Position numbers and translations under genes: made by a program. The notes under the pieces are model-generated. The model did not search any database. It was not told where the DNA came from and was given only the letters and a program-made list of their open reading frames with translations. 42,395 nucleotides of DNA, taken from NCBI RefSeq assembly GCF_000410875.1, contig NZ_AROI01000051.1, positions 1 through 42,395 of the forward strand, written 5' to 3'. This stretch comes from Halopseudomonas pelagia CL-AP6. Its GTDB lineage: Bacteria; Pseudomonadota; Gammaproteobacteria; Pseudomonadales; Pseudomonadaceae. Of the stretch, positions 1 through 11,318 are shown in pieces (within the stretch, counting starts at the first letter, position 1; each line of letters opens with the position of its first letter).

Positions 1-319
1 CGCACGCCACTACTTGGCAGGCAATCGCATTCAACGGTAATTCGTTTGGAGCCAAAATACCCTCCCAAAAAAGTTCGCAGTCCTGCACGGGTTCGGCCAG
101 GCAGGTATAGAGTTCGCCATCGGTAAGCGTCTGCCCGTTCTGCAGCACGCAGCCGTGGATGAGTCTGGCGGCACAGATATGACAATTGCCATTGCGACAG
201 CTTTGCGGTGCAGTAAAGCCCAGGCGTCGCGCGGCGTCGAGGATACGTTCGGCGGGCTGTAACGTCAGCAAGTGCCCGCTGGGCCGCAGCATGACCGTCG
301 TCGCGGGGCTGTCAGTCAA
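1..319 (-). CDS. 2Fe-2S ferredoxin-domain flavin reductase (partial, N-terminal part)
   Basis: Only about the first 106 residues are inside the window; the C-terminus lies beyond position 1. The visible part is a plant-type [2Fe-2S] ferredoxin domain: [14 protein letters not shown] gives the Cys-x4-Cys-x2-Cys cluster motif, and a fourth Cys follows in LYTCLAEP. The continuation [15 protein letters not shown] starts the linker to an oxidoreductase domain, so I expect a CDP-6-deoxy-glucoseen reductase-like NAD(P)H:flavin reductase, the usual Pseudomonas neighbour downstream of ubiD. Such reductases could supply the reduced FMN needed to make prenyl-FMN for UbiD, but that is inference. The start is uncertain. 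A TTG at 319 overlaps the ubiD stop and has GGGGA just upstream; the first ATG, at 292, has no Shine-Dalgarno sequence and would cut into the first beta strand. Confidence 0.75.
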   Translation of the reverse strand, partial: MTDSPATTVMLRPSGHLLTLQPAERILDAARRLGFTAPQSCRNGNCHICAARLIHGCVLQNGQTLTDGELYTCLAEPVQDCELFWEGILAPNELPLNAIACQVVAC

Positions 320-1778
320 TCCCCAGCTCCGCCCAGATAGTGTCAATCCGCAGTTTGACTGTGGGGTCCTGGCTAATAGCCACGCCCCACTCCCGGCTGG
401 TTTCACCCGGCCACTTGTTAGTCGCATCCAGACCCATTTTGCTGCCCAGGCCGGAAATCGGCGAGGCGAAATCCAGATAGTCGATCGGTGTATTGTCGAT
501 CATTACCGTATCGCGCTTGGGGTCCATGCGGGTGGTAATGGCCCAGATGACATCGTTCCAGTCGCGGATATTGATGTCATCGTCGGTCACGATGACAAAC
601 TTGGTGTACATGAACTGCCGCAGAAAGCTCCAGACTCCCAGCATCACGCGCTTGGCATGGCCTGGGTACTGTTTCTTCATCGACACTACGGCCATGCGGT
701 ACGAGCAGCCTTCGGGTGGTAGATAGAAGTCGGTGATTTCCGGAAACTGTTTTTGCAGAATCGGTACGAAGACCTCATTCAGCGCTACGCCGAGAATCGC
801 TGGCTCATCCGGCGGCCGGCCGGTGTAGGTGCTGTGGTAGATCGGCTTTTCACGGCTGGTGATGCGCTCGACGGTAAATACCGGAAAACGGTCTACCTCG
901 TTGTAGTAGCCGGTATGGTCGCCAAAGGGGCCTTCATCAGCCATCTCGCCAGGATGAATCACGCCCTCGAGTACGATTTCAGCGCTCGCGGGCACCTGCA
1001 GTGCCGAGCCGCGACACTTGACCAGTTCGGTGCGCTGGCCGCGCAACAGGCCGGCGAAGGCATATTCAGACAGGCTATCGGGCACTGGGGTGACTGCGCC
1101 GAGAATGGTCGCCGGATCAGCACCCAGGGCGACGGCAATCGGGAAGGGTTCGCCGGGATACTTATCGCACCATTCCTTGAAATCCAGCGCGCCGCCGCGG
1201 TGGCTCAGCCAACGCATAATCAGTTTGTTGCGGCCAATGACCTGCTGGCGATAAATACCCAGGTTCTGACGTTCCTTGTTCGGGCCCTTGGTGACCACTA
1301 ATCCCCAGGTAATCAGCGGCCCGGCGTCGCCGGGCCAACAGGTTTGTACCGGGATAGCACCCAGATCAACGTCTTCGCCTTCCTGAATAACCGCCTGGCA
1401 GGGCGCATCACGCACCACCTTGGGCGCCATGGAGATGACTTTCCTGAAAATCGGCAGCTTAGACCAAGCATCTTTGAGGCCCTTTGGCGGATCGGGTTCC
1501 TTGAGAAACGCCAATAGTTTGCCGATTTCGCGCAGCTCACTGACTTCTTCTGCGCCCATGCCCATGGCCACCCGTTGTGGTGTGCCGAACAGATTGCCGA
1601 GCACCGGCATGTCATAGCCTGTGGGGTTTTCGAACAGCAACGCAGGACCACCCTTACGCAGGGTGCGGTCACAAATTTCGGTCATTTCCAGGACAGGGGA
1701 GACAGGCGTCTGGATGCGCTTGAGTTCGCCGCGCTGTTCCAGGCCCTTGATAAAATCGCGTAGATCGGTGTATTGCAT
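312..1778 (-). CDS. ubiD: 4-hydroxy-3-polyprenylbenzoate decarboxylase UbiD
   Basis: UbiD uses prenylated FMN to decarboxylate 3-polyprenyl-4-hydroxybenzoate in ubiquinone biosynthesis. The 488-residue length and full-length similarity match the bacterial family. Recognisable blocks are the N-terminal [19 protein letters not shown], the cofactor/substrate region [19 protein letters not shown], and [20 protein letters not shown], which carries family-conserved acidic residues. I chose the ATG at 1778 over the longer reading frame from 1796 because family members begin at MQYTDLRDF. The gene follows rho on the same strand with about 170 bp between them, which hold an AAGC-rich inverted repeat. 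Its 3' end overlaps the putative TTG start of the 2Fe-2S reductase, suggesting translational coupling. Confidence 0.96.
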   Translation of the reverse strand: MQYTDLRDFIKGLEQRGELKRIQTPVSPVLEMTEICDRTLRKGGPALLFENPTGYDMPVLGNLFGTPQRVAMGMGAEEVSELREIGKLLAFLKEPDPPKGLKDAWSKLPIFRKVISMAPKVVRDAPCQAVIQEGEDVDLGAIPVQTCWPGDAGPLITWGLVVTKGPNKERQNLGIYRQQVIGRNKLIMRWLSHRGGALDFKEWCDKYPGEPFPIAVALGADPATILGAVTPVPDSLSEYAFAGLLRGQRTELVKCRGSALQVPASAEIVLEGVIHPGEMADEGPFGDHTGYYNEVDRFPVFTVERITSREKPIYHSTYTGRPPDEPAILGVALNEVFVPILQKQFPEITDFYLPPEGCSYRMAVVSMKKQYPGHAKRVMLGVWSFLRQFMYTKFVIVTDDDINIRDWNDVIWAITTRMDPKRDTVMIDNTPIDYLDFASPISGLGSKMGLDATNKWPGETSREWGVAISQDPTVKLRIDTIWAELGID

Positions 1779-1782
1779 TAGA

Positions 1783-1932
1783 GCTTCAAGCCTCAAGCGG
1801 CAAGCTGTAAGCAGTCCGAGGAATGCGTCAGCCTGGGGTGTCTGGTCAGAAGCACATTATGCCGACAAAGCAGCCTGTCGGTTGGCGTAAAGTGCAACAA
1901 GCTGCAAGCAGCACAGGGCTGCTTGCAGCTTG
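1783..1932. repeat. AAGC-rich intergenic repeat with 15-bp perfect inverted repeat
   Basis: The rho-ubiD gap is rich in AAGCTGCAAGC/TTCAAGCC-type words. At 1898-1912 and 1918-1932 a 15-bp perfect inverted repeat (CAAGCTGCAAGCAGC and its complement) surrounds a 5-nt loop. The hairpin lies just past the rho stop codon. No T-run follows on the minus strand, so it is more like a REP-type or mRNA-end stem-loop than a classical intrinsic terminator. Related words recur at about 24160-24195 and 24990-25012 in the his operon. Confidence 0.7.
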
Positions 1933-1950
1933 AGGCTTGGCGCTTTCAGC

Positions 1951-3216
1951 TTAGTTCTTGCTGCGCTTCATCGACTGGAAGAATTCATCGTTGGTCTTGG
2001 TGTCTTTCAGACGGTCAAGGAGGAATTCAATCGCGGCGATTTCGTCCATCGAGTGCAGGATTTTGCGCAGAATCCACATCCGTTGCAGTTCATCTTCGCT
2101 GGTCAGCAGTTCTTCACGCCGCGTGCCGGAACGGTTGATGTTGATCGCCGGGAATACGCGTCGCTCGGCAATCTTGCGATCCAGGTGGATCTCCATGTTG
2201 CCGGTGCCCTTGAATTCCTCGTAGATCACTTCATCCATCTTCGAGCCGGTATCGACCAGTGCGGTGGCGATAATGGTCAGACTGCCGCCTTCCTCAATGT
2301 TCCGCGCTGCACCAAAGAACCGCTTGGGTTTCTCCAGGGCGTGGGCGTCGACACCACCGGTGAGTACCTTGCCGGAGCTCGGGATCACGGTGTTGTAGGC
2401 ACGGGCCAGACGGGTGATGGAGTCGAGCAGAATAATCACATCCTTCTTGTGCTCAACCAGGCGCTTGGCCTTTTCGATCACCATCTCGGCTACTTGCACG
2501 TGACGGCTGGGCGGCTCATCGAAGGTTGAAGCAACCACTTCGCCGCGCACAGTGCGCTGCATTTCGGTTACTTCTTCTGGACGCTCGTCGATCAACAGCA
2601 CGATCAGATGGCATTCCGGGTTATTGCGCGCAATATTGGCCGCGATGTTCTGCAGCATCAGCGTCTTACCGGCCTTTGGCGGTGCAACCAGCAGGCCGCG
2701 TTGACCCTTGCCGATCGGTGCGCACAAATCGATGATCCGCGCCATCAGGTCTTCGGTGGAGCCGTTGCCGGCTTCCATCGTCAGACGCTGGGTCGGGAAT
2801 AGTGGCGTCAGGTTCTCGAAGAGAATCTTGCTCTTGGTGTTTTCCGGCTTGTCGAAATTGATCGAGTCAACTTTCAGCAGCGCAAAATAACGTTCTCCAT
2901 CTTTCGGCGGACGAATCTTGCCGGCGATGGTATCGCCCGTACGCAGGTTGAAACGGCGGATCTGACTGGGTGAGACATAAATGTCGTCAGGGCCAGCAAG
3001 ATAAGAGGAGTCTGCGGAGCGCAGAAAACCGAAACCGTCCTGGAGGATTTCCAGCACACCATCGCCGTGAATATCTTCACCGCCTTTGGCATGTTTTTTC
3101 AGGGTAGCGAAAATCACGTCTTGTTTACGCGACCGGCCCATGTTTTCCAGGCCCATCTGTTCGGCGATTTCCAGCAGTTCGGTAATTGGCTTTTGTTTGA
3201 GTTCAGTCAGGTTCAT
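1951..3216 (-). CDS. rho: Transcription termination factor Rho
   Basis: Rho is the hexameric RNA-dependent ATPase that loads on C-rich nascent RNA and terminates transcription. The 421 residues show all domains in order: the N-terminal helical domain ([20 protein letters not shown]), the RNA-binding cold-shock-like domain with GFGFLRS at about 61-67, the Walker A segment APPKAGKT at about 178-185, a Walker B region ending [16 protein letters not shown], the Q-loop region around [20 protein letters not shown], and the R-loop with [19 protein letters not shown]. Length is normal for a short Rho without insertions. trxA lies upstream on the same strand with its own terminator, so rho probably has its own promoter and a leader of about 200 bp. 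Confidence 0.99.
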   Translation of the reverse strand: MNLTELKQKPITELLEIAEQMGLENMGRSRKQDVIFATLKKHAKGGEDIHGDGVLEILQDGFGFLRSADSSYLAGPDDIYVSPSQIRRFNLRTGDTIAGKIRPPKDGERYFALLKVDSINFDKPENTKSKILFENLTPLFPTQRLTMEAGNGSTEDLMARIIDLCAPIGKGQRGLLVAPPKAGKTLMLQNIAANIARNNPECHLIVLLIDERPEEVTEMQRTVRGEVVASTFDEPPSRHVQVAEMVIEKAKRLVEHKKDVIILLDSITRLARAYNTVIPSSGKVLTGGVDAHALEKPKRFFGAARNIEEGGSLTIIATALVDTGSKMDEVIYEEFKGTGNMEIHLDRKIAERRVFPAININRSGTRREELLTSEDELQRMWILRKILHSMDEIAAIEFLLDRLKDTKTNDEFFQSMKRSKN

Positions 3217-3395
3217 AGGGTCGGTAGGATATAGTGTCTTTCGGCAGGACGGGTTAGTAATAGGCCGCCATAAGGCTATGGGGCGGTGGGTTTGGCTGAT
3301 GTTGGAAAGCCACGTCCGCAGGGTGCGGAAAAGATTTGATGGGCAAATCTAGCACTGCTTGTAAGTGACGTCCATAGCTGACAAGCAGAAAAACA
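3217..3395 (-). promoter_or_regulatory. rho leader region with two tandem hairpins
   Basis: On the minus strand, two perfect hairpins lie 3' to 5' of each other between the trxA terminator and rho. The first pairs AGATTTG (3350-3344) with CAAATCT (3338-3332) across a 5-nt loop and ends in a short T-run. The second pairs TCCGCA (3329-3324) with TGCGGA (3320-3315) across CCC. rho genes are known to be autoregulated by attenuation in enteric bacteria. These hairpins are candidates for a similar device, but the role is inferred. Confidence 0.4.
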
Positions 3396-3424
3396 CCCCC
3401 AGCCGGAAAAAAAGTGCCGGGGGC
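3386..3424 (-). terminator. Intrinsic terminator of trxA
   Basis: Immediately after the trxA stop, the minus strand reads CCCCCGGC (3423-3416), a loop with a run of T, then GCTGGGGG (3403-3396). This gives an 8-bp stem with one G-U pair, followed by TGTTTTTC. This is the normal form of a Rho-independent terminator and separates trxA from rho. Confidence 0.8.
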
Positions 3425-3430
3425 AGGCAA

Positions 3431-3757
3431 TCAGATGTTGCTATCGAGAAACGCAGCCAGTTGCGACTTAGACAGCGCGCCAACCTTGGTGGCCTCGATA
3501 TTGCCATCCTTGAACAGCATCAGTGTGGGAATGCCGCGTACGCCATACTTCGGCGGAGTGTCGGCGTTCTCATCGATATTCAGTTTGCAGATTTTCAGCT
3601 TGCCTTCGTATTCCTTGGCAATCTCGTCAAGCACCGGGGCAATCATTTTGCACGGACCACACCATTCAGCCCAATAGTCGACCAGTACAGGGCCATCTGC
3701 CTTCAGCACTTCGCTGTCGAAGCTGCCGTCGGTGACATGCACAATCAAATCACTCAT
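3431..3757 (-). CDS. trxA: Thioredoxin TrxA
   Basis: This is the cytosolic thiol-disulfide reductant that serves ribonucleotide reductase, PAPS reductase and others. The 108-residue length is exactly that of bacterial Trx1. The active site WCGPC is at 32-36 and the cis-proline loop RGIPTLMLF lies near the C-terminus; the VDYWAEW strand precedes the active site. It is transcribed divergently from ppx across 137 bp and is closed by its own hairpin terminator. A TATAGT-like -10 hexamer is visible on the minus strand at 3799-3794, without an obvious -35. Confidence 0.98.
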   Translation of the reverse strand: MSDLIVHVTDGSFDSEVLKADGPVLVDYWAEWCGPCKMIAPVLDEIAKEYEGKLKICKLNIDENADTPPKYGVRGIPTLMLFKDGNIEATKVGALSKSQLAAFLDSNI

Positions 3758-3894
3758 TCGTCTCTCCAGGGGATCAAGGGCTTGCTGGCGTTCACTATAG
3801 CATCACCCAGACAAGAAGCGGAAGGCAGAAGCCAGCAGGCACAAGGTCACGTTGGGGTGTTAGAATTGGCACAAACACCCTTTGAGGCTGGCGC

Positions 3895-5400
3895 ATGGTG
3901 CAGAGAAAACAGGCTGATATTCCGTTGGTGGCAGCAATCGACCTGGGGTCAAACAGCTTCCATATGGTGTTGGCCAAGGTCGACCACGGCGAAATACGTA
4001 TTCTTGAGCGTCTTGGTGAAAAGGTTCAGCTTGCTGCCGGCCTTAACGATCAGGGTGAGTTAAGTGAGGAAGCGATGCAGCGCGGGATCGATTGCCTGCG
4101 GCGCTTTGCGCAACTGACCAACGGCTTGCCCGAAGGCGCGGTGCGTATTGTCGGCACCAACGCGCTACGCGAAGCGCGCAACCGCGCGCAGTTCATGCGC
4201 CAGGTGCGGCAGATCATCGGTCATCGTGTCGATGTGGTCTCGGGGCGTGAAGAGGCTCGTCTGATCTATCTGGGGGTGGCACATACCCAGGCGGATGACG
4301 CAGGCAAGCGGCTGGTAGTGGATATCGGCGGCGGTAGTACTGAATTCATCGTTGGTGAGCGCTTTGAGTCAATTTTGCGTGAGAGTCTGCAAATGGGCTG
4401 CGTGTCCTTTACCCGCCGCTATTTTCCGGATGGCAAGGTGACGCCCGGGCGCTATGCCCAGGCCTATACCGCCGCGCGCCTGGAGCTGATGCAGATTGAG
4501 CAGGCGATCCAGCGCTTGGGTTGGCAGGAGGCAGTGGGCGCCTCGGGTACCATCCGCACCATTCGACAGTGCATCCAGTCAGCCGGTCGCGGTCAGGACG
4601 AACTGACGCCCGAAGGGCTTGGTTGGCTAAAACGCAAGATGTTCAAGACCGGCCAGGTTGATAAGCTGGATATTCCTGGCCTCAAGGCTGATCGGCGGCC
4701 TATTTTGCCGGCCGGTCTGGCGATTCTTGAGGCGATTGTCGATGCGCTGGGGGTTCAGGTGATGAGTCACTCGGACGGCGCGCTACGCGAGGGTGTGCTG
4801 TATGACCTGCTCGGGCGCCATCGGCACGAGGACGTGCGCGAGCGCACCCTGAGTGCATTGATGGAGCGCTGTCACGTGGACCTGGAGCAGGCTGCAAGGG
4901 TGGAAAACAAGGCACTGAGTTTGCTCAGCAAGGTGGCATCGACCTGGGGCTTGGATGATGACAAACAGGCCAATATGCTCTGCTGGGCGGCGCGGGCGCA
5001 TGAGGTCGGGCTGGATATTGCCCACAACCAATATCACAAACACGGCGCCTATCTGATTGAGCATGCTGACCTGGCGGGCTTCTCCCGTCAGGAACAGCAA
5101 GCGTTGGCATTGTTGGTGCGCGGCCATCGGCGCAACTTGCCGAGTGTCGAGCGGCTATCGGAGATCGGTGACGAAGCGGTAACGCTGTTGCGCCTGTGCA
5201 TGTTGCTGCGTCTGGCGATCCTGTACCACCATATTCGCGGCAATCAAACGATGCCTGATGTGCAGGTGCGCGCTGGTGACAGCCATCTGGAGGTGCGCTT
5301 CCCGAATGGCTGGCTGGATGCCAATCCCTTGACCCAGGCTGACTTCGCTCAGGAAGCGCAGTTTTGGGTCAAGGCCGGTTACACGCTGACAGTACGCTGA
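3895..5400 (+). CDS. ppx: Exopolyphosphatase Ppx
   Basis: Ppx removes terminal phosphates processively from inorganic polyphosphate; family members can also act on pppGpp. The 501-residue protein has the ASKHA-fold phosphate loops of the Ppx/GppA family: [15 protein letters not shown] near residue 14 and [18 protein letters not shown] near 142. The C-terminal half is an HD-like helical domain ([20 protein letters not shown]). The ATG follows a GAGGC Shine-Dalgarno at 3884-3888. It converges with ppk, and the two coding regions overlap by 22 bp at their 3' ends. Confidence 0.97.
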   Translation: MVQRKQADIPLVAAIDLGSNSFHMVLAKVDHGEIRILERLGEKVQLAAGLNDQGELSEEAMQRGIDCLRRFAQLTNGLPEGAVRIVGTNALREARNRAQFMRQVRQIIGHRVDVVSGREEARLIYLGVAHTQADDAGKRLVVDIGGGSTEFIVGERFESILRESLQMGCVSFTRRYFPDGKVTPGRYAQAYTAARLELMQIEQAIQRLGWQEAVGASGTIRTIRQCIQSAGRGQDELTPEGLGWLKRKMFKTGQVDKLDIPGLKADRRPILPAGLAILEAIVDALGVQVMSHSDGALREGVLYDLLGRHRHEDVRERTLSALMERCHVDLEQAARVENKALSLLSKVASTWGLDDDKQANMLCWAARAHEVGLDIAHNQYHKHGAYLIEHADLAGFSRQEQQALALLVRGHRRNLPSVERLSEIGDEAVTLLRLCMLLRLAILYHHIRGNQTMPDVQVRAGDSHLEVRFPNGWLDANPLTQADFAQEAQFWVKAGYTLTVR

Positions 5401-7577
5401 GGCGAGCTGGCCAGCTTTTCCAGCAAGGTGGCCTGCGCGCTGCGGGGTAGTTGATTGCCGGTCGGGCTGCTGCGCACGTAAGTGCCGTCGGTCTGCAATA
5501 CCCAGCTCTGGGTATTGTCTGTCATGAATACCAGGAGCTCCTGCTTGGCGCGGCTGATCAACTTTTTGCCTTCCAGCGGGAAGCAAGTCTCTACCCGTTT
5601 GTCCAAATTGCGCTCCATCATATCGGCACTGGACATCCACACCTGCTCTTGGCCGTCATTTAGGAAATAGTAAACCCGGCTGTGCTCCAGGAAGCGGCCG
5701 ATGATCGAGCGCACGTTGATATTGTGCGATACACCCGGCACACCCGGACGCAGGCAGCACATGCCGCGGATAATCAGATCAATCTTCACTCCGGCCTGGG
5801 ATGCCTTATATAGCGCCTTGATGATCTTGGCATCGGTCAATGCGTTGGCCTTGGCGATAATATGCGCCGGCCGGCCCGCTTGCGCGGTCAGGGTCTCGCG
5901 GTTGATCAGCTCAAGCAGGCGCTTCTTCAGCGTGAAGGGCGCTTGCAGCAGCTTTTTCATCCGCAGCGTTTTGCCCATGCCGATCAACTGGTTGAACAGT
6001 TTGTGTACATCTTCGGTCAGTGCCAGGTCCGAGGTCAGAATGCTGTAGTCGGTGTACAGTCGGGCATTGCCGGCGTGATAGTTGCCGGTGCCCATATGCG
6101 CATAGCGTTTCAGTAGCTTATCTTCGCGCCGCAGGATCAGCATCATCTTGGCGTGCGTCTTGAAGCCGACCACACCGTAGATGACTACTGCGCCAGCTTG
6201 CTGCAAGCGGCTGGCGAGTTGCAGGTTGGACTCCTCGTCAAAGCGTGCGCGCAGCTCGATAACCACGGTCACTTCCTTGCCATTACGCGCGGCCTCGACC
6301 AAGGCGTTGACGATTTCCGAGTTCGCGCCAGTGCGGTACAACGTCTGCTTGATAGCCAGCACGTTGGGATCCTGCGCCGCCTGGCGCAGCAGGTCGACCA
6401 CCGGGCTGAAGGACTCGTAAGGGTGCTGTAGCAGAATGTCCTGTTTGGTAATAGCCTGAAACAGGGTGTCGTTACTCGAGAGTAATTTCGGGATGCCTGG
6501 GCTGAAACTGGGGAATTGCAGTTCTGCATGGTTCTCCAGACCGGTGATTGAGAACAACCGGGTCAGGTTCACCGGCCCCTTGACCTCGTAGAGCTCTGAC
6601 TCGTTGAGGTCAAACTGCTTGAGCAGAAAGTCGGTCAGCGGTTTCGGGCAATTGTCCGCTACTTCCAGGCGCACGGCGTCGCCGTAGCGACGCGAGAGCA
6701 GCTCGCCGCGCAGAGCGCGCGCCAGGTCATCGACCTCGTCGGGATCAACGATCAGGTCGGCGTTGCGCGTCAGGCGGAACTGGTAGCAGCCCAGCACCTT
6801 CATGCCGGGGAACAGATCGTCGGCATGGGCGTGGATCATGGATGACAGAAATACGAAGTTGTCGCCGCCGGAGCAGAGTTCATCCGGCATGCGAATCAGG
6901 CGTGGCAGCGAGCGAGGTGCCGGAATGATAGCCAGACCCGAATCACGGCCAAAGGCGTCGGTACCCTCCAGCTGAACAATGAAGTTGAGGCTCTTGTTCA
7001 CCAGCAACGGGAACGGATGAGTCGGGTCAAGGCCAATCGGGCTGATGATCGGCGCCACTTCTTGACGAAAGTAGCGGCGCACCCACAGGGTTTGCTTGTG
7101 CGTCCATTGATGGCGACGGACGAAGCGAATACCTTTTTCGGCCAATTGTGGCAGCAGCATCTCGTTCAGCAGCGCGTATTGACGGGTGATTTGCTGATGC
7201 GCAATTTCACTAATCTTCGACAGCACCTGCTGGGGTTGCAAGCCGTCGGGGCCGGTCTGCTCGCGGGCAAAGGTGATCTGCTTCTTCAGGCCGGCCACGC
7301 GGATTTCAAAGAACTCATCAATGTTGCTAGAGAAGATCAGCAGGAACTTCAGGCGTTCAAGCAGTGGATAGGATTCGTCCAGCGCCTGTTCGAGTACTCG
7401 GATATTAAACTGCAACTGCGATAGCTCGCGGTGGATGTACAGCTCGGGCACGTTGATATCCGCAGCCGGCATCGGCGGCTCGCTCGGTGCCGGTAGGGCT
7501 GGTAATTGCTCGACTACGTCCGGCGCGGCGTCGGGTATCTCGGCCATTTCGTCGCGCACTGCTGTCACCTCTTGCAT
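5379..7577 (-). CDS. ppk: Polyphosphate kinase 1
   Basis: Ppk1 polymerises the gamma phosphate of ATP into polyphosphate, reversibly. The domain order is N ([20 protein letters not shown]), head (H), then two phospholipase-D-like catalytic domains. The autophosphorylated histidine lies in [12 protein letters not shown] and a second conserved histidine in [12 protein letters not shown]. At 732 residues it is about 40 longer than typical because of an acidic, proline-rich N-terminal tail ([20 protein letters not shown]). A GAGGT Shine-Dalgarno precedes the ATG. hemB lies 29 bp upstream on the same strand, so the two are probably cotranscribed. The end overlaps ppx head-on. Confidence 0.98.
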   Translation of the reverse strand: MQEVTAVRDEMAEIPDAAPDVVEQLPALPAPSEPPMPAADINVPELYIHRELSQLQFNIRVLEQALDESYPLLERLKFLLIFSSNIDEFFEIRVAGLKKQITFAREQTGPDGLQPQQVLSKISEIAHQQITRQYALLNEMLLPQLAEKGIRFVRRHQWTHKQTLWVRRYFRQEVAPIISPIGLDPTHPFPLLVNKSLNFIVQLEGTDAFGRDSGLAIIPAPRSLPRLIRMPDELCSGGDNFVFLSSMIHAHADDLFPGMKVLGCYQFRLTRNADLIVDPDEVDDLARALRGELLSRRYGDAVRLEVADNCPKPLTDFLLKQFDLNESELYEVKGPVNLTRLFSITGLENHAELQFPSFSPGIPKLLSSNDTLFQAITKQDILLQHPYESFSPVVDLLRQAAQDPNVLAIKQTLYRTGANSEIVNALVEAARNGKEVTVVIELRARFDEESNLQLASRLQQAGAVVIYGVVGFKTHAKMMLILRREDKLLKRYAHMGTGNYHAGNARLYTDYSILTSDLALTEDVHKLFNQLIGMGKTLRMKKLLQAPFTLKKRLLELINRETLTAQAGRPAHIIAKANALTDAKIIKALYKASQAGVKIDLIIRGMCCLRPGVPGVSHNINVRSIIGRFLEHSRVYYFLNDGQEQVWMSSADMMERNLDKRVETCFPLEGKKLISRAKQELLVFMTDNTQSWVLQTDGTYVRSSPTGNQLPRSAQATLLEKLASSPQRTVSV

Positions 7578-7606
7578 GAGTACCTCAAAAGAATCTTTGA
7601 ATAAGA

Positions 7607-8671
<1,065 letters not shown>

Positions 8672-8685
8672 CTATCTGGTTGACG

Positions 8686-9918
8686 TTATACGTCCAGATT
8701 ATGACGGAATTGCGACAACAAGCGTAATGCCATTTGATCCTTCGGGTCGCTCCCAGGGTGGAGAGCCAGTTCGACGCGGTTGCGGCCCAGGGCTTTGGCC
8801 TGATAGAGCGCTGCATCGGCGGCGCCCAGTAACGCATCAAAAACATACCCCTGTTGGTCGGAGCAGGCCACCCCCAGGCTGACGCTCAAGGGTACCGGAG
8901 TCTCCTCCGTGTGCCAGGGTTGGCTGCTCAGGCCCTGACGAATGCGTTCGGCGACGGGGTGGGCGCTGACGGTATCCAGGCCAGGAAGGATGAGCACAAA
9001 CTCCTCGCCGCCGAAACGGCCCAACAGGTCGTGGGCGCGCAAATGCAGGCGGATCCTTGCGACCATATGACACAGCACGGCATCGCCGGTCTGATGGCCA
9101 AACTCGTCATTGATACGTTTGAAATGATCGGCATCAAGCATAATCAGGGTCACCGGCAGCTTCCGTTCGCTGGCAGTGGACAATATCTGGGTGGCCTGCT
9201 GGTGCAGGCTGCGGCGATTCAGGGTTCCGGTCAGTGCATCTTTTTCCGATAGCTGGTGCAAGGCCATGGCGGTGCGGTAGTGGGTCATCAGAATAAAGCC
9301 GCTGGCCAGGCCTATCTGGGCGACCATGGCCCCTAGCAAAGTAGCGCTTTGCAATGGGTTGTTGCTGATCGCAACGGCGGGTGACAGGCTGGTCAGGCTG
9401 GCAATCGCGCGCAGTGTCAGCCCGAGCCCGCAGAACAGCGCAACACCGCCGGCCAACCAGTAACCGGTGCGCAGCGGCTGCTCTGCAGAGATAAGCAGTT
9501 CGCGGGCGCAAAGCAGGCTCATGGTAGCCAGAACAAGGGAAGCGATGCCCAGCCTTGCGGCAAGGCTGTCATAATGGAAGCGGAACACCCAGAGCAGCAG
9601 CATGACCACCAGAGCGGCAATAATCGGCCCTACTTGAGGTTGGCTGGTGCCTTTGAAGGCGCGAATGCCTAGCCAAGTTACGCCTATGCCCAGCGTCATC
9701 AGGCCGTTGGCGAGAACCACCGAGAGGCCGTGATGAATGTGATCCTGATTGACGTTCAGCAGCAAGCCTAGCATTAGCGCGAAATTACCCAGCGCCCAGT
9801 GCCGCAAACCTTTTTCGCTGCCGGCATGCCAGGCGGCGATGCTCAGCAGCAGCGTCATGCTCAAGGTCACCAGGGAGAGGGCGACGCCCAGGGTGGCGAG
9901 ATCTAAGTCTCCTGGCAT
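8686..9918 (-). CDS. Membrane-bound diguanylate cyclase (GGDEF protein)
   Basis: This is a predicted producer of the second messenger cyclic di-GMP. About the first 215 residues form six to seven hydrophobic segments, for example LGVALSLVTLSMTLLLSIAA, IIAALVVMLLLWVF, and LLGAMVAQIGLASGFILM, a membrane sensor region of no family I can name. The C-terminal GGDEF domain starts at KDALTGTLNRRSL (~226) and contains the metal-binding LDADHFKRIND and an intact GGEEF at 303-307. The inhibitory I-site RAHD sits at 294-297, exactly five residues before GGEEF, so product inhibition is expected. There is no EAL domain. It lies 65 bp upstream of hemB on the same strand. Confidence 0.93.
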   Translation of the reverse strand: MPGDLDLATLGVALSLVTLSMTLLLSIAAWHAGSEKGLRHWALGNFALMLGLLLNVNQDHIHHGLSVVLANGLMTLGIGVTWLGIRAFKGTSQPQVGPIIAALVVMLLLWVFRFHYDSLAARLGIASLVLATMSLLCARELLISAEQPLRTGYWLAGGVALFCGLGLTLRAIASLTSLSPAVAISNNPLQSATLLGAMVAQIGLASGFILMTHYRTAMALHQLSEKDALTGTLNRRSLHQQATQILSTASERKLPVTLIMLDADHFKRINDEFGHQTGDAVLCHMVARIRLHLRAHDLLGRFGGEEFVLILPGLDTVSAHPVAERIRQGLSSQPWHTEETPVPLSVSLGVACSDQQGYVFDALLGAADAALYQAKALGRNRVELALHPGSDPKDQMALRLLSQFRHNLDV

Positions 9919-10160
9919 TGGTGGGTTCGTCCTTGTCCGGTAAACAGCTTCCGGATCCCTAGCATGCTTGATCTAATGAGTGGGTTTGAGCATACGCCCG
10001 GTCGTATGGCATGAAAAGCGCCAGGCGCAAGGCGATGGCGAAATTGTGGCAAGGTTTGCAGAAAGATTATCAAGAACAATATTAAGTTATACATATATAG
10101 GTTATTGTATAAGTATTGGTCGCATTTTGGATGATTCTGGAGATGTTATTGCACAAGACT
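9919..10160 (+). promoter_or_regulatory. Intergenic region with AT-rich promoter-like stretch
   Basis: This is the gap between two divergent genes. Positions 10075-10125 are strikingly AT-rich against the GC-rich surroundings and contain several TATA-like words (TATACATATATA, TGTATAAG) suited to a promoter for the rightward DUF6436 gene. No single pair of -35 and -10 hexamers stands out. No other feature is visible. Confidence 0.35.
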
Positions 10161-10715
10161 ATGACGCCCCGCATCTGGTTCAAGCGCGTGTTGGTTGGCG
10201 CATTATTGCTGATCTGGGCTTTAGCTCTGGCTTGGGCGGTTTGGTGGTACCAGGGGCAGTACCTCAAAGCCTTCGAACGGCCAGTATTCTTCAGCGCTGA
10301 ATCGGTAGCGCCACCCTTCGAGCCCGGACAGGTTCAGGTGCTGCATGTCTGGCAAGCCGGGTGCCCGTGCAACGGCGGGCATCAAGTCTATGTGGATGAG
10401 ATGATCCAGCGCTTCAGTGCCGAGGGGGTACAGTTTGCTCGGTCAGGCCAGTCTACGGCTGTTGCGTTGCCCGACGCCTTACAAGCTCTTCCGTTTTGGC
10501 CGATGCCGCAGGCATGGAATGGTTGGCCCGGTGCGCCTTCGGTGGCTATCTGGGATACAGCAGGGAAATTGGCCTATGTGGGTCCTTACAGTGATGGGGC
10601 GCAATGCAGCCAGGACAGCAGCTTTATTGAGCCGGTGATCAGCGCCTTATTAGCTGGCCGTCAGGTCGCCATCCTGAACCAGGACACCGTTTCATGTTTA
10701 TGCGATATCCAGTGA
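10161..10715 (+). CDS. DUF6436 thioredoxin-like membrane-anchored protein
   Basis: The product has one N-terminal hydrophobic segment (FKRVLVGALLLIWALALAWAVWWYQ, given here only as its anchor) and a C-terminal soluble domain that should face the periplasm. The soluble part has HVWQAGCPCNGGH, a Cys-Pro-Cys motif placed where thioredoxin folds carry their active site, and later GAPSVAIWDTAGKLAYVGPY, a thioredoxin-like beta hairpin with a proline. I recognise the overall form as the DUF6436 family of Pseudomonas. A redox role is inferred from the fold only. The start is uncertain: I take MTPRIW at 10161, but in-frame ATGs at 10131 and 10143 and a TTG at 10116 are possible, and none has a well-spaced Shine-Dalgarno. 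Confidence 0.8.
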   Translation: MTPRIWFKRVLVGALLLIWALALAWAVWWYQGQYLKAFERPVFFSAESVAPPFEPGQVQVLHVWQAGCPCNGGHQVYVDEMIQRFSAEGVQFARSGQSTAVALPDALQALPFWPMPQAWNGWPGAPSVAIWDTAGKLAYVGPYSDGAQCSQDSSFIEPVISALLAGRQVAILNQDTVSCLCDIQ

Positions 10716-10813
10716 GGTGCTGACCAATCAGCAGGCCATGGCTCAGCCACGCCTGCTGGTACTGAGCGCAGCCATTGACGCGGCTCGAGCGGGGGCAGAG
10801 AACGCTGATCTCG

Positions 10814-11260
10814 CTATAGAGAGGCCAGCAAGCGGTCCAGTGAGTTGGCGAAGGCTTGTTTGTCCTTGTCGTTATAAGGCGCCGGGCCACTGCGGCCAGC
10901 CAGCCCGGCACCGCGGAGTTCGTCCATCAAATTACGCACCGCCAGGCGCTCGCCGACGTTGGCCTTGTTGTACACCTCGCCACGCGGGTTGATGGCGGTG
11001 ACCTTGCGTTCGACTAGACCGGCTGCCAGCGGAATATCGGCGGTAACGACCAGGTCACCTGGCGCTGAATGGTCGATGATGTACTGGTCGGCTACATCTG
11101 CGCCACTGGATACCGTGACCTGGCGAATGCCGGGGCCGGGAGGCAATGCCTGAGGGCTGTTGGCGACCAGCACCAGTTCGATTTGCCGGCGTCGGGCGGC
11201 GCGCACAACGATGTCGCGTACGGGGCGGGGGCAGGCATCGGCGTCAATCCAGAGTGTCAT
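10814..11260 (-). CDS. yaiI: YaiI/YqxD family protein (UPF0178)
   Basis: This is a conserved small protein of the UPF0178 family, which has a PIN-like fold; its function is not established. Family hallmarks are the N-terminal TLWIDADACPRPVRDIV, the middle GADVADQYIIDHSAPGDLVVTADIPLA, and INPRGEVYNKANVGERLAVRN. The aspartates in DADACP and DIPLA are those expected to bind metal in a PIN-like nuclease. I chose the ATG at 11260 rather than 11275 because the family starts directly with the WIDADACP strand. It is divergent from the short-chain dehydrogenase. Confidence 0.93.
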   Translation of the reverse strand: MTLWIDADACPRPVRDIVVRAARRRQIELVLVANSPQALPPGPGIRQVTVSSGADVADQYIIDHSAPGDLVVTADIPLAAGLVERKVTAINPRGEVYNKANVGERLAVRNLMDELRGAGLAGRSGPAPYNDKDKQAFANSLDRLLASL

Positions 11261-11318
11261 GGCAAGCGGTTCCACAAGCTAAAGCATCATTTTCACCCAA
11301 AGCGCAGGAGGTTGCAGC

